Shown piece after piece: positions 30,996 to 39,362 of a DNA stretch of 64,000 nucleotides (position 1 is its first letter; the number at the start of each line of letters is the position of its first letter). A program made the position numbers and the translations under genes. The notes under the pieces are model-generated. The model saw only the letters and a list, made by a program, of their open reading frames with translations, searched no databases and was not told the origin of the DNA. The stretch is from contig CADCDP010000005.1 in the NCBI GenBank assembly GCA_902800305.1, positions 1-64,000 on the forward strand, written 5' to 3'. The DNA is from an uncultured Bacteroidales bacterium. Its GTDB lineage: Bacteria; Bacteroidota; Bacteroidia; Bacteroidales; Bacteroidaceae.

Positions 30996-32581
30996 TGTTT
31001 TGGCAGAACTACCCCCTTATTCGCCTCATCATTCCCTTCACCTTGGGCATGATTGGGGCGAATTTGTTCATGAGCCACATGAACATGGTGGTGCTGTTCA
31101 TCCTTTGTTGCGTCGTTCTCTCCTTCTCGTTCTTCATCATTAAAACCTCCGACACTTACAAGGACGGCAAGTTCGGCATGGTGGCGATGCTACTGTTCTT
31201 CCTTATCGGCATGACGCTCTACACGGGCAAGCATCAACGCACCGTCCGAGGCATCCCCTCCGACACCACTTTCTGCTGTGGCATCCTCACCGAGCCGCCC
31301 ACCAAGAAAGCACATTCGTGGGCGTTCAACTTAAAGCAAGAGAATGGCACACACATTATATTATATGTAGGAAAAGACCCTCTCTGTCCTTCGGACATCT
31401 CCCCCATAATGGGGAGAACCATCCGGGATGTTAGAAACAAGCCGCATGGTTTCTCCCTCCCCATTACGGGGGAGGGATGGGGAGAGGGTCTCTCTATTGG
31501 TGACACCATCTTTGCCAACATCCGTCATCTCTCCCCCACCCACCTCTGTGAGAACGACACCTTCCGTACCTACAACACCTATCTCTTCCATCAAGGCATC
31601 TGTGCCACCGCCTACACACCTCCCAACCAATGGTGGGTGCTGCCTTGTCAAAACCGACGGAACATCCTCACTTCCGCCAAAGCCTTGCAAGAGCAACTCC
31701 ACAACATTTACGATGACCACGGCATTCAAGGCGAAGCCGGCAGCATCGTCGAAGCCATGACCATCGGACGCAAGACCGACCTCTCAAAGGACACTCGCAA
31801 CACCTACGCCAACGCTGGCATCAGCCACATTCTTGCCCTCTCAGGCTTCCACGTCGGCATCATCCTCTTGATGATACAAGTTTTCTTCTTCAAGAATGTG
31901 CTGCCCCTCCGCTGGCAATGGGTCAGAAACTTGTTCATCATCGCCACCCTATGGTGTTATGCCCTTCTCACAGGCATGTCACCCTCGCTCGTCCGTGCCA
32001 CCACCATGTTCACCATTCTCTTGTTCTGCCAATCGTTTACCCGCGAATTGGTGTCCATCAACTCCTGCGCACTCGCTTTCTTCATCATGCTGTGCATCAA
32101 TCCCTTCTATCTCAATGATGTTGGTTTCCAACTTTCCTTCGTGTCCGTTGCCGCCATCGGCCTTTTTAGTCAACACATCCTCACGTCGTGTCCATCCCAC
32201 CACAACATCGTCCGTTTTCTCTGGAGTATCATCTTTATCACCCTCATCTGCACCCTCTTCACCACCCCACTTGTGGCTTACCACTTCGGACGTATTCCAC
32301 TCTTCTCCATCCTCAGCAATCTTTCCCTCACCCTCTTCGTCTATCTCCTCCTTTGGGCAAGCATCCTTTGGTGGCTCTTCCTGTGGTGTGACCCCATCAA
32401 CAGCCTCCTCACCGACCTGCTCAACTGGACAGCCACCACCATGAACACCCTCACCGAACGCCTCGCCTCCATCCCCTTCGCCACCATCGAATGGCATCCC
32501 AACGTCCTCACCACCCTCCTTTGCTACGTGGCACTCCTCTCTCTCACCTACTTCATCACTCATCCCAAACCCAAACGATGA
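30995..32581 (+). CDS. comEC: ComEC/Rec2-type DNA uptake channel protein with in-frame palindromic insert
   Basis: 528 residues, many membrane helices, and the Competence family core GISHILALSGFHVGIILLMI. The protein lacks the C-terminal metallo-beta-lactamase domain of long ComEC forms, as usual in Bacteroidota. ComEC moves single-stranded DNA across the inner membrane. Residues about 128-166 (with SPIMGRT and HGFSLPITGEGWGEGL) are foreign: they are encoded by a 116-bp palindromic element (31376-31491) sitting between YVGKD and SIGDTI, and the frame stays open. The last 12 codons are duplicated at 39191-39229. Confidence 0.85.
   Translation: MFWQNYPLIRLIIPFTLGMIGANLFMSHMNMVVLFILCCVVLSFSFFIIKTSDTYKDGKFGMVAMLLFFLIGMTLYTGKHQRTVRGIPSDTTFCCGILTEPPTKKAHSWAFNLKQENGTHIILYVGKDPLCPSDISPIMGRTIRDVRNKPHGFSLPITGEGWGEGLSIGDTIFANIRHLSPTHLCENDTFRTYNTYLFHQGICATAYTPPNQWWVLPCQNRRNILTSAKALQEQLHNIYDDHGIQGEAGSIVEAMTIGRKTDLSKDTRNTYANAGISHILALSGFHVGIILLMIQVFFFKNVLPLRWQWVRNLFIIATLWCYALLTGMSPSLVRATTMFTILLFCQSFTRELVSINSCALAFFIMLCINPFYLNDVGFQLSFVSVAAIGLFSQHILTSCPSHHNIVRFLWSIIFITLICTLFTTPLVAYHFGRIPLFSILSNLSLTLFVYLLLWASILWWLFLWCDPINSLLTDLLNWTATTMNTLTERLASIPFATIEWHPNVLTTLLCYVALLSLTYFITHPKPKR
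31376..31491 (+). mobile_element. Palindromic element, inverted pair, in frame within comEC
   Basis: Begins AGACCCTCTC and ends GAGAGGGTCT. It consists of two half-units facing each other; each has a CTCCCCCATAATGGGGAG-type hairpin followed by ACCATCCGG or ACCATGCGGCTTGTTT. Relatives are at 42392, 47070, 58286 and 58777. Confidence 0.75.
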
Positions 32582-32649
32582 CCGAGAAGTCACCTTCAAA
32601 ACGGTGTGAGTCACACCGCCACCCTCGGTCTGAGTCACACCGCCACTAC
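32544..32649 (+). repeat. 106-bp direct repeat, left copy (comEC 3' end plus array B)
   Basis: Matches 39191-39296 without gaps at 98 of 106 positions. It includes the last 12 codons and stop of comEC and the start of palindromic array B. Confidence 0.85.
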
Positions 32650-32666
32650 CGGTGTGACTCAGACCG
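32602..32666. repeat. Palindromic array B (24-bp period)
   Basis: CGGTGTGAGTCACACCG at 32602, CGGTCTGAGTCACACCG at 32626 and CGGTGTGACTCAGACCG at 32650, exactly 24 apart. The first is a perfect 8-bp palindrome; units two and three are exact inverted copies of each other. The array lies between the convergent comEC and helicase genes and may act as their terminator. Confidence 0.8.
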
Positions 32667-32675
32667 TCTTTGGGG

Positions 32676-35600
32676 TTACGAGCGTAGGTGTTTGGATGTG
32701 CCGAATTCCTTCTCTATGAGTTCCTCCATCCGTCCTGCTTTGGCGTATGGTACTGTGTCCACCTGTCGGAAATTGCTTTGTGCGGGCTGTAACGTGGGGT
32801 CGAATCCGAGGATGTAGCGTGTGGCGATGCGATAGATGATTTCCGTCGGAGCAAATCCATAGACCTGATGTCTGAGGATGTGCAGGATACGTTCGTGTCC
32901 ATCGGGTATCTGACGACACATCTCGGCATTGTTGTACAGACGACGCACAATCTCGGTGATGTAAAGACCTGACTTCATGTAGAGGTCGGCAAAAGTCTTC
33001 TGAGGGTCTTCGAAGATATGAGGATTCTCTTCCTCCAACAAATCCACCATCTTCTTCACCACCCATTTAGGCGTGAAGATTTGGTTGGTCTTCTGTGGAG
33101 GGATGTAGTCGAAGATGTCCTCATCTTGCGATTCGTCGAAATAGTCGGCCAATGCTTCTCGTTTCTGACGGAAGAACTCTATGGAGTCATCAAACACCAC
33201 CTCGTCGAACAGGTCACCATCGAAATGTTTTTGTTCCCCGTCCTCGGTGTAGTCGCCTCCGTCGCGAAGGAAACGGAACTCTTCCAGTGTGATGCTGGTC
33301 ACTTCCTCAAAGACTGACGGAGTGACTATCTGGTCAAAGTTGCTGAGTCGCAACGTTCCGTCATCGTATGCCATGATGAAGCTCGGAATGGTGCGGGAGA
33401 ATCCACGCAGGTGGGCACGCACTTCCTCCTCGATGTCGTTTCTCTTCTTGTTGGCACGGTCGGTTTCTATACGTTCTATCACTTCGCGCGGCTTTTCTTT
33501 AACCACTTCCTCTATCTGTTTTTTCATGGAACTGGTCAGGTCATTCATAGCTTGCTCCATCTCCTGACGGAAAGCTTCGTCTGCGGCTTTGACAGCATTT
33601 TCTGTGTTGGCCTCTTTCAAAGCTTCCTGCCGCCTTACTTCTGCAATGCGAGCCTGCTGTTCATAGTCGCCACGAATCTTCTCCACCTTCTGCCGCACAT
33701 CTTTAGCCGTTTCTTTGGCGAGTCGTTCAGCTTGTTTCTGTGTAAGTCCGTAATTGTCAGCCGCTGGCTTGATGATGCTTGTCTCGATGGTCTTGGAAAT
33801 ACCGGCTTCAATCTTGTCTATTCCTTTCATCACACCAGCTGCTGATTTATCTTCATGAGCCATGTTTGAACATTCTTCCTGTAGATGCTCAAAGCTCCCA
33901 TACACCTTGTCGCCAAACACGTTCTGTTCCTGACCGATGATGATGTCTTCCGGCACTTGAGTGTTGCCTTCGTCGTCCACTTCTACATCTGATGCTCCGT
34001 CCAGTGTGGCGTTGGTTTTGCGACCTCTGTCCTCGTGAGCCTTGTCCAGTTTGCCAAGAATGTCCTGAACCACACTTGGAGCACCGAAGATGTTGGCGAT
34101 GTTCTTGAACAGAAAGTTGCTGAGGAACCCGCGGCTAACCACTTCCTGAGCCTTGATGCTGCGAGGAATGGACAGCACTTTCCTTGCATCCAGTTCCACC
34201 ATCTTACCCTCTTCATCTTCTGCAATGACTGGGAAGAAGTTGAGCAGCCTGCGGATGTTCTCCTCTCTGCTGGCAGGGGTGCCTCCGTCAGCAGCCGTCT
34301 CTATTTTGAGGTTGTTGGCAAAATCGTCGAAGATGACCAATGTGCGGGCAGGGTCGAAGTCGAACACATAGGCATTCTCCTTGCGGTAGCGTTGCCCGTC
34401 GCGTGTGATGTCGCAGGGGTTCTGGGCACGGAAAGCTGCCTGCATATAGAGCGAAGGACTCTTCATGTTGCTCAGCATAAGCACACCGCTCCATTCTGGG
34501 ATGGTCACACCCGTCGTAAGTTGCCCCACGCTCAGGGTGATGGTTCGTGGGTGGTTGGCTATGGCCTCCTTCACTTTTTTGTATGAACTGAGTGTTTCGG
34601 CTTCTTCGCTGAGCCGACCGTCACCAGCAGCCAGCACCACTTCGTAATCATTAAAGCCCGAACCTTCCTCCTGCAGCAATCGCGCCAGAGCTTTGGCACT
34701 CTCCACACGATTCAGCAACCATAGCGTATGAGCCAGTTCGGTGCGCAGTTCTTCGGTGGAATACGGAAACTTCTCCTGAGTCGATAATGCACGGAGAAAC
34801 TTCCTTACGTCCTGCTCATAGACGAAACTTCCGTTCTCTGTCTTGAAGAATTCGTTCAAGTCAAAAGCATATTCTGCGTTCTCTTCGCCATCATCCAACA
34901 GGATTCCCTTCTTCACCTTGTCGCGCACAATGTCGCTCATCCTGTAGGTGAAGAGGTTCAGTCGGGGCATGTCTGCGTATGGATTGCGGTCCACGCTGTC
35001 CCATGCCTCCTTCGCCTCTTGTTCCTCGGCATAGCTCCAGTTGAAAATCTGCTCCTTGCCGAAAGCACCTCCAGCAATCGCTTTGAAGGGTGTGCCTGAA
35101 AGGTGGAGGGTGAAGTCACGCTTGATGTTGTCGAAAGCACGGTCTGTACGCAGAGTATCTACCCCCTCGTGTGCCTCGTCGATAACGAGCAAATCCCAAT
35201 GCAGCAGCTTAATCCATTCCAGCTTGTTGTAGTTGCCTCCGAAATAGACAGAGCCTTTCAGCCCCTGAAGACTTTCAAAACAAATCTGCCCGTCGAACGT
35301 GTCTCGGTTGCCTGGAGCACAAATCCATTTGACAAACTGGTCGTGGTTCATCACATCGGGGAGGTCACGCATGGCATCGTTGTCACTCACAAACCGAAAG
35401 CCCGTCTGCCACCCGATGTAACGCGCATAGTCCTCATACCACGAGTTAGCGATGCTGGGACGGTTGGTCACAATCAGCACGTTGAGTGGCTTGTTCCCCT
35501 TCATGCGCCGAATCAGCTCGTAGGTGGTGAGTGTTTTGCCAAAGCGAGGTTTGGCATTCCAGAGGAACTTGCGCTTGTCGGCATCGTGGGTGTCCGTCTT

Positions 35601-36035
35601 GCGCATGTAGTCGAGTGTCATCTGCACAGCCTCTTCCTGCTTGTCGCGCAACATGTAGGTAGAGCCGACCATCATCTTGGGGTATTTTCGGGAAGCAAAT
35701 TCCTGAAAGAACATGAGCGACTGCGGGCCGTCTATCTTGAACCACTCCGTCTTGGGATTTCGCTCCACTTTTTTTCTGCGTTCCAGAAAGTCGTGGAAGT
35801 CGTGGTCACGGAAATACTCGCCGCTGCCGTCCTTGAACATGGCGTTGTCCTGCCACATCAGTTCAAAGTCTATCCATGCGGTATGCACCTGCTGGTTGAT
35901 GCGTCGCTCCACACCCTTTTTCGTCTCACCAATCTTCGTCCAACCGTCGTGCTTGGGATAGCCAGGAGTCTGATACGCATATATCATCGGCACGATGTGC
36001 CGGTAACTGCTGATACGGGTCTTGTCTTCCATCAT
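32676..36035 (-). CDS. Restriction helicase with GIY-YIG-like N-terminus and vestigial methylase motif
   Basis: 1119 residues. The N-terminus (about 15-50, MIYAYQTPGY, GWTKIGETKKGVERRI) resembles a T5orf172/GIY-YIG nuclease domain. A superfamily 2 helicase follows: KPRFGKTLTTYE (162-172, Walker A), VIDEAHE (284-290, DEAH box), HLSGTPFKAI (311-320). A charged coiled-coil region (about 720-860) leads to a C-terminal segment NQIFTPKWVVKKMVDLLEEE and DLYMKSGLYITE. This mimics motif X and motif I of N6-adenine methylases but without an NPPY motif. It overlaps the true methylase gene by four bases. It is the likely restriction/translocation subunit of a two-gene R-M system; cleavage by the N-terminal domain is inferred. 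Confidence 0.75.
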   Translation of the reverse strand: MMEDKTRISSYRHIVPMIYAYQTPGYPKHDGWTKIGETKKGVERRINQQVHTAWIDFELMWQDNAMFKDGSGEYFRDHDFHDFLERRKKVERNPKTEWFKIDGPQSLMFFQEFASRKYPKMMVGSTYMLRDKQEEAVQMTLDYMRKTDTHDADKRKFLWNAKPRFGKTLTTYELIRRMKGNKPLNVLIVTNRPSIANSWYEDYARYIGWQTGFRFVSDNDAMRDLPDVMNHDQFVKWICAPGNRDTFDGQICFESLQGLKGSVYFGGNYNKLEWIKLLHWDLLVIDEAHEGVDTLRTDRAFDNIKRDFTLHLSGTPFKAIAGGAFGKEQIFNWSYAEEQEAKEAWDSVDRNPYADMPRLNLFTYRMSDIVRDKVKKGILLDDGEENAEYAFDLNEFFKTENGSFVYEQDVRKFLRALSTQEKFPYSTEELRTELAHTLWLLNRVESAKALARLLQEEGSGFNDYEVVLAAGDGRLSEEAETLSSYKKVKEAIANHPRTITLSVGQLTTGVTIPEWSGVLMLSNMKSPSLYMQAAFRAQNPCDITRDGQRYRKENAYVFDFDPARTLVIFDDFANNLKIETAADGGTPASREENIRRLLNFFPVIAEDEEGKMVELDARKVLSIPRSIKAQEVVSRGFLSNFLFKNIANIFGAPSVVQDILGKLDKAHEDRGRKTNATLDGASDVEVDDEGNTQVPEDIIIGQEQNVFGDKVYGSFEHLQEECSNMAHEDKSAAGVMKGIDKIEAGISKTIETSIIKPAADNYGLTQKQAERLAKETAKDVRQKVEKIRGDYEQQARIAEVRRQEALKEANTENAVKAADEAFRQEMEQAMNDLTSSMKKQIEEVVKEKPREVIERIETDRANKKRNDIEEEVRAHLRGFSRTIPSFIMAYDDGTLRLSNFDQIVTPSVFEEVTSITLEEFRFLRDGGDYTEDGEQKHFDGDLFDEVVFDDSIEFFRQKREALADYFDESQDEDIFDYIPPQKTNQIFTPKWVVKKMVDLLEEENPHIFEDPQKTFADLYMKSGLYITEIVRRLYNNAEMCRQIPDGHERILHILRHQVYGFAPTEIIYRIATRYILGFDPTLQPAQSNFRQVDTVPYAKAGRMEELIEKEFGTSKHLRS

Positions 36036-37921
36036 GCCATCTCCTTTACTTTAGTCCGAATGAAATTCCGCTCCTGTTCGTCCAAGCCATACTTGTCGAA
36101 AAGTTGTTCGTCTATCTCTGCGATGGATTTGCTCCAGTCGATGTCGGAGGATGGGGTGAAGTCTTGAAGGGGAACGTACTTCCAACGCTCTGGGGGATTA
36201 TCTTGTGTTCCTTTTAATATACCAAGAAGAGCACGAACAAATCGCGTTTTGATATATTTCAGTATTGCTTCTGCTTCTTTTGCTGTTTTAACAGCACCAA
36301 TACCGATAAAAGATTGGGTATAGCCAACATTCGGAGATGCAACTATGGGAGAACTCAAAGTCTCCCCAAATTCTCCATTACCATTTACTTTGGGCACAAG
36401 GACTTTGTAGGAGGTGAAATTTGATGCTTCAATAATATAGTCACGCCTTATCCATGCATAAACCCTTTTTAAATTCAACAAACCATATATTTGTGCATAC
36501 TCATGAGAATCGTTTGGTCTCTCAAGATAAAACGCTGTATTTATTAAATTGTCTATGGCATTGGTTCTTAAATCAAATGATGTGCCAGCCTTTGCAACAA
36601 GGCTTGGTTGCTCTTTCTTAAATGTCTCAGAGAATTTATAGGGTACAGCTCCAACCATGATATGAGGAAGGAATTTGTTTTCTCTTTCTTTGATTGTTAC
36701 TTTGTCCTTAATAGAACGAAGTTCTTCAAATGGTACAAAGACTTCTATTGGTTCAAACTGCTTACTGGTGTCATGATATGAAATTGACACTCCTCCTTTT
36801 AGTATCACGTTAGGAAAAACTTCAGAAGCATCTTGATTGTAATAAATCACTTTGAAGTGTGAATCCTGAAGCATCTTTTTGTTCCAAGCTTTAGGTGTTT
36901 GGCCTGCATTAAATAAGAATCTGGCAGGAGTGATAAACATGGCCTTGTCTGCATTTTTATAGGACTCATCCATGAATGAATTGTAAATGGGATTGCTTCT
37001 CTCATTGCCTTCCACGTCCTCCTGATACGGTGGATTTCCAATAATAACATCGAATTTCATAATATTCTGATTTTTGATTTTTCGGGTTTTGATATCGATT
37101 ACTTTAATGGTTTCTTCTTTCTGCCAATCCTTAATGATGCAAAAAGGTGGGGGTGCCTCGGCTGGGGCTTCGTCGAAGAAAGAGAGTTGAGTCTGCTGCG
37201 GTTCCTCCTTTTTCTCTCGCGGAGTGCTGTAGCTGAGTCCGTCCATTTGCCAAAGGTTCCAAGAGATGATTTCGGCAAAGTCTTGCATCAACGTGATGTC
37301 GGGTGCGGAACCAAAACGTTCCCCATAGTAGTCAACGAACGTGTAGAGCAGGTTTTCACGTGCCAACAGAAGATTGTCGCCCTGCCACTCATAGCCGTAG
37401 GTGGTTTGGAATGCCAGTCGCACCTGTCCGAGCCAGTCCTCATCGCTCAACTGCTGTTCGTTCACCATACGCAGTTTCCTGTCAAGCACCCCAACACGCT
37501 CACCGATGGCTATAGACTCACCCGTCGTGGCATCATAGCGTGATACAAGAAAAGGAGCCTCACCACAAGTGAGTTCCATACAAAGTGTGCTGACATCTAT
37601 ATCCACATAATCCACCATCATCTCTACCACCCGTGATGGTGTGAACACCTCTGCCATGTCCTTGACTCTATCCGTCTGCTCTTCCTTCGACTTGAGCACA
37701 CGCGGCCTGATGACCATTCCTCGCTCGCCAGTAATCAGATCTGGCAGAATCTCCGAATGGTAGTCGTACATACTTCCAAGCGACTCATAGTCATGGGTCG
37801 CCCACACGATGTTCTTGCCTGTGGTGTGGTCGCGCAGCAGGGTGTCAAGCACCTCTGCCGACAACTCACGCAGGTCATTCTCCCTGATATCCACAGAGAG
37901 GCCAGTTTCATTGTTTGGCAT
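36032..37921 (-). CDS. Eco57I-type N6-adenine DNA methyltransferase
   Basis: 629 residues. AEVFTPSRVVEMM (90-102, motif X), CMELTCGEAPFL (114-125, motif I variant) and IIGNPPYQ (293-300, catalytic motif IV) identify an N6-adenine methylase of the Eco57I group. The last third with YKVLVPKVNGNGEFGETLSS looks like a target recognition region. It protects host DNA against the helicase subunit encoded downstream (four-base overlap). The 5' leader holds copy 2 of the structured RNA candidate. Base composition of the middle (about 36250-37080) is visibly more AT-rich than the flanks, suggesting a swapped recognition segment. Confidence 0.85.
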   Translation of the reverse strand: MPNNETGLSVDIRENDLRELSAEVLDTLLRDHTTGKNIVWATHDYESLGSMYDYHSEILPDLITGERGMVIRPRVLKSKEEQTDRVKDMAEVFTPSRVVEMMVDYVDIDVSTLCMELTCGEAPFLVSRYDATTGESIAIGERVGVLDRKLRMVNEQQLSDEDWLGQVRLAFQTTYGYEWQGDNLLLARENLLYTFVDYYGERFGSAPDITLMQDFAEIISWNLWQMDGLSYSTPREKKEEPQQTQLSFFDEAPAEAPPPFCIIKDWQKEETIKVIDIKTRKIKNQNIMKFDVIIGNPPYQEDVEGNERSNPIYNSFMDESYKNADKAMFITPARFLFNAGQTPKAWNKKMLQDSHFKVIYYNQDASEVFPNVILKGGVSISYHDTSKQFEPIEVFVPFEELRSIKDKVTIKERENKFLPHIMVGAVPYKFSETFKKEQPSLVAKAGTSFDLRTNAIDNLINTAFYLERPNDSHEYAQIYGLLNLKRVYAWIRRDYIIEASNFTSYKVLVPKVNGNGEFGETLSSPIVASPNVGYTQSFIGIGAVKTAKEAEAILKYIKTRFVRALLGILKGTQDNPPERWKYVPLQDFTPSSDIDWSKSIAEIDEQLFDKYGLDEQERNFIRTKVKEMA

Positions 37922-37996
37922 TCCTTGCGCTTATGACTTTGGACAAAAGCACTTATCGGATTCTTTGGGCTTATCTACGACAAGACCTCCACACAC

Positions 37997-38141
37997 AAAA
38001 GAAGCGTGTCCGCTCCTTATCGTATGTAGAGGCCCTGAGATTGCCCAGATGAATGATAAGTGACGTCCACGCCATAGGCGCGAACAATCACAATTATCGT
38101 AATTCATCTCGGAGTCAGAAATTTCTCAGGTTTCTACATAC
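37997..38141 (-). ncRNA. Structured leader (copy 2 of the candidate regulatory RNA)
   Basis: P1 GTATGTAGA (38022-38030) with TCTACATAC (38133-38141); P2 CTGAGA (38035-38040) with TCTCAG (38124-38129); P3 AGATGAAT (38047-38054) with ATTCATCT (38102-38109) and GATAA (38055-38059) with TTATC (38094-38098); P4 CGCC/GGCG at 38070-38080. In the minus transcript CTTATC (38060-38055) can instead pair with GATAAG (38021-38016) and GGCGTG (38073-38068) with CACGCT (38008-38003), followed by TCTTTT. It lies 76-220 bases upstream of the methyltransferase start. Confidence 0.6.
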
Positions 38142-38443
38142 TCCTAATAACTGCTATTGTCGTTATTATTACCAATAAGGGGCTGCGTCCCTGCACTCAG
38201 GGTGCGCAACTCAATTGCAAAGTAAATACTTTTCCCTCTTCCAACCAAACTTTTCCCAAGTTTTTTGAAGAAGGATATGAAGAAAGAAAGGATTGGGAGC
38301 GGTTTTTGTGTAGTGGGGAGGTGAGAATGGTGGAACACATGATACTCACTCAGCTCAGGCTATTTCCATATTTTTATGTTTTTTTTTGTTTGTTTCAATT
38401 ATTTGTTGTTAATTTGCAACGAATTTATAAAATCATATCGAGT
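38142..38443. other. Intergenic region upstream of vapB
   Basis: Apart from CCCTGCACTCAGGG (38190-38203) and a weak minus-strand TTACTTTG box at 38215-38222, possibly the methyltransferase promoter, no gene or clear signal is visible. TTAATTTG near 38410 may be the vapB -7 box. Confidence 0.35.
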
Positions 38444-38710
38444 ATGAATACAACCCTTTCACTTGAGAGCATTCTCCACATGCTGAGTGGCTTGAGCCTA
38501 AGCAATAGGAAATGGTTGGCTGAACACTTGGTCGAGCCAGAGGAACTTGAACGCAGCGAACAGCGCAAAAGCGATGAAAAATGGCTTCGCGAACTTCAGG
38601 CATTGCATTATGAAGGTGAGCTGTCGGCAGAAGAGAAAAAACGTGTTTTGCGAGAAAGTCGTCATTATGGAGGTCGTGAAATAAGATACAATTTTGTAGA
38701 TGAAGACTAA
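38444..38710 (+). CDS. VapB-like antitoxin
   Basis: 88 residues from MNTTLSLESILHMLSGLSLS. It has a short helical N-terminus, a charged linker and a C-terminus (RHYGGREIRYNFVDED) suited to wrap a PIN toxin. It overlaps the PIN gene by 11 bases, the usual coupling in toxin-antitoxin pairs. No clear DNA-binding motif can be named. The antitoxin role rests on position and general form. Confidence 0.7.
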   Translation: MNTTLSLESILHMLSGLSLSNRKWLAEHLVEPEELERSEQRKSDEKWLRELQALHYEGELSAEEKKRVLRESRHYGGREIRYNFVDED

Positions 38711-39122
38711 GCAATATATCTTGGACACGAATACGCTTATCGAATTCAATGCAGGTACTCCCTCCGTTATTCAACATGTTTTGACGGTAGGGTGTGAACA
38801 ATGCTGCATGTCTGTCATCTCCTTGCACGAACTTTATTATGGTGCTTATTATGCCAAAGCAATCAAAGAAGAATACTTTGAAAAGGAAATGAAGATGATT
38901 CACAAATTGCTTGAAAAGTTTGCAGTTATCAATCTTCCGAAGAGTTCCGACGCTTATGCCATGATTAAAAACTCCTTGAGAGAAAAAGGGCAACTTATAG
39001 ATGAATTTGATATGGTTATCGCAGGACAAGCAATCGGCGAACAACTGACCGTTGTTACCGACAATCTTAAACATTTCGAGCGGATACCTGGACTGAAAGT
39101 TGAGAACTGGATGGAGAGATAA
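38700..39122 (+). CDS. VapC-type PIN-domain ribonuclease toxin
   Basis: 140 residues. PIN-domain acidic residues are in place: YILDTNTLIEF (first Asp), VISLHELYYGAYYA (Glu), LIDEFDMVIAGQAI (Asp) and LTVVTDNLKHFERIPGL (Asp). VapC toxins cut tRNA or rRNA and are held inactive by the antitoxin encoded just upstream. The pair lies inside the 106-bp direct repeats together with the R-M genes, consistent with a stability module for that island. Confidence 0.88.
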   Translation: MKTKQYILDTNTLIEFNAGTPSVIQHVLTVGCEQCCMSVISLHELYYGAYYAKAIKEEYFEKEMKMIHKLLEKFAVINLPKSSDAYAMIKNSLREKGQLIDEFDMVIAGQAIGEQLTVVTDNLKHFERIPGLKVENWMER

Positions 39123-39190
39123 TTCGTTCTGTTTCATACTCCTAATTCCTCCATCTTTCTTCTTATAGCATAACAACAAACACATCTATC

Positions 39191-39296
39191 TCACCTACTT
39201 TGTCACTCATTCCAAACCCAAACGATGAGCGAGAAGTCACCTCCAAAACGGTGTGAGTCACACCGACACCATCGGTCTGACTCACACCGCCACTAC
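39191..39296 (+). repeat. 106-bp direct repeat, right copy
   Basis: Gap-free copy of 32544-32649 with eight substitutions. It still encodes LTYFVTHSKPKR and a stop, i.e. the last codons of comEC, although no comEC gene is here. Array-B units follow, the first of them identical. Confidence 0.85.
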
Positions 39297-39362
39297 TACC
39301 GCTAACACACCCATACAATTATATATAAGAAGAGCGTGTTCTCCTTCTTTATCGATGATAAG

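Noticed and set aside
35103-36167. 354-residue open frame on the plus strand opposite the restriction helicase
   Set aside because: Antisense to conserved helicase motifs, no start signals.
32676-37921. Classical type III R-M (mod/res)
   Set aside because: The methylase is Eco57I-like with motif X first, and the helicase has a GIY-YIG-like head and methylase-like tail, unlike Res.
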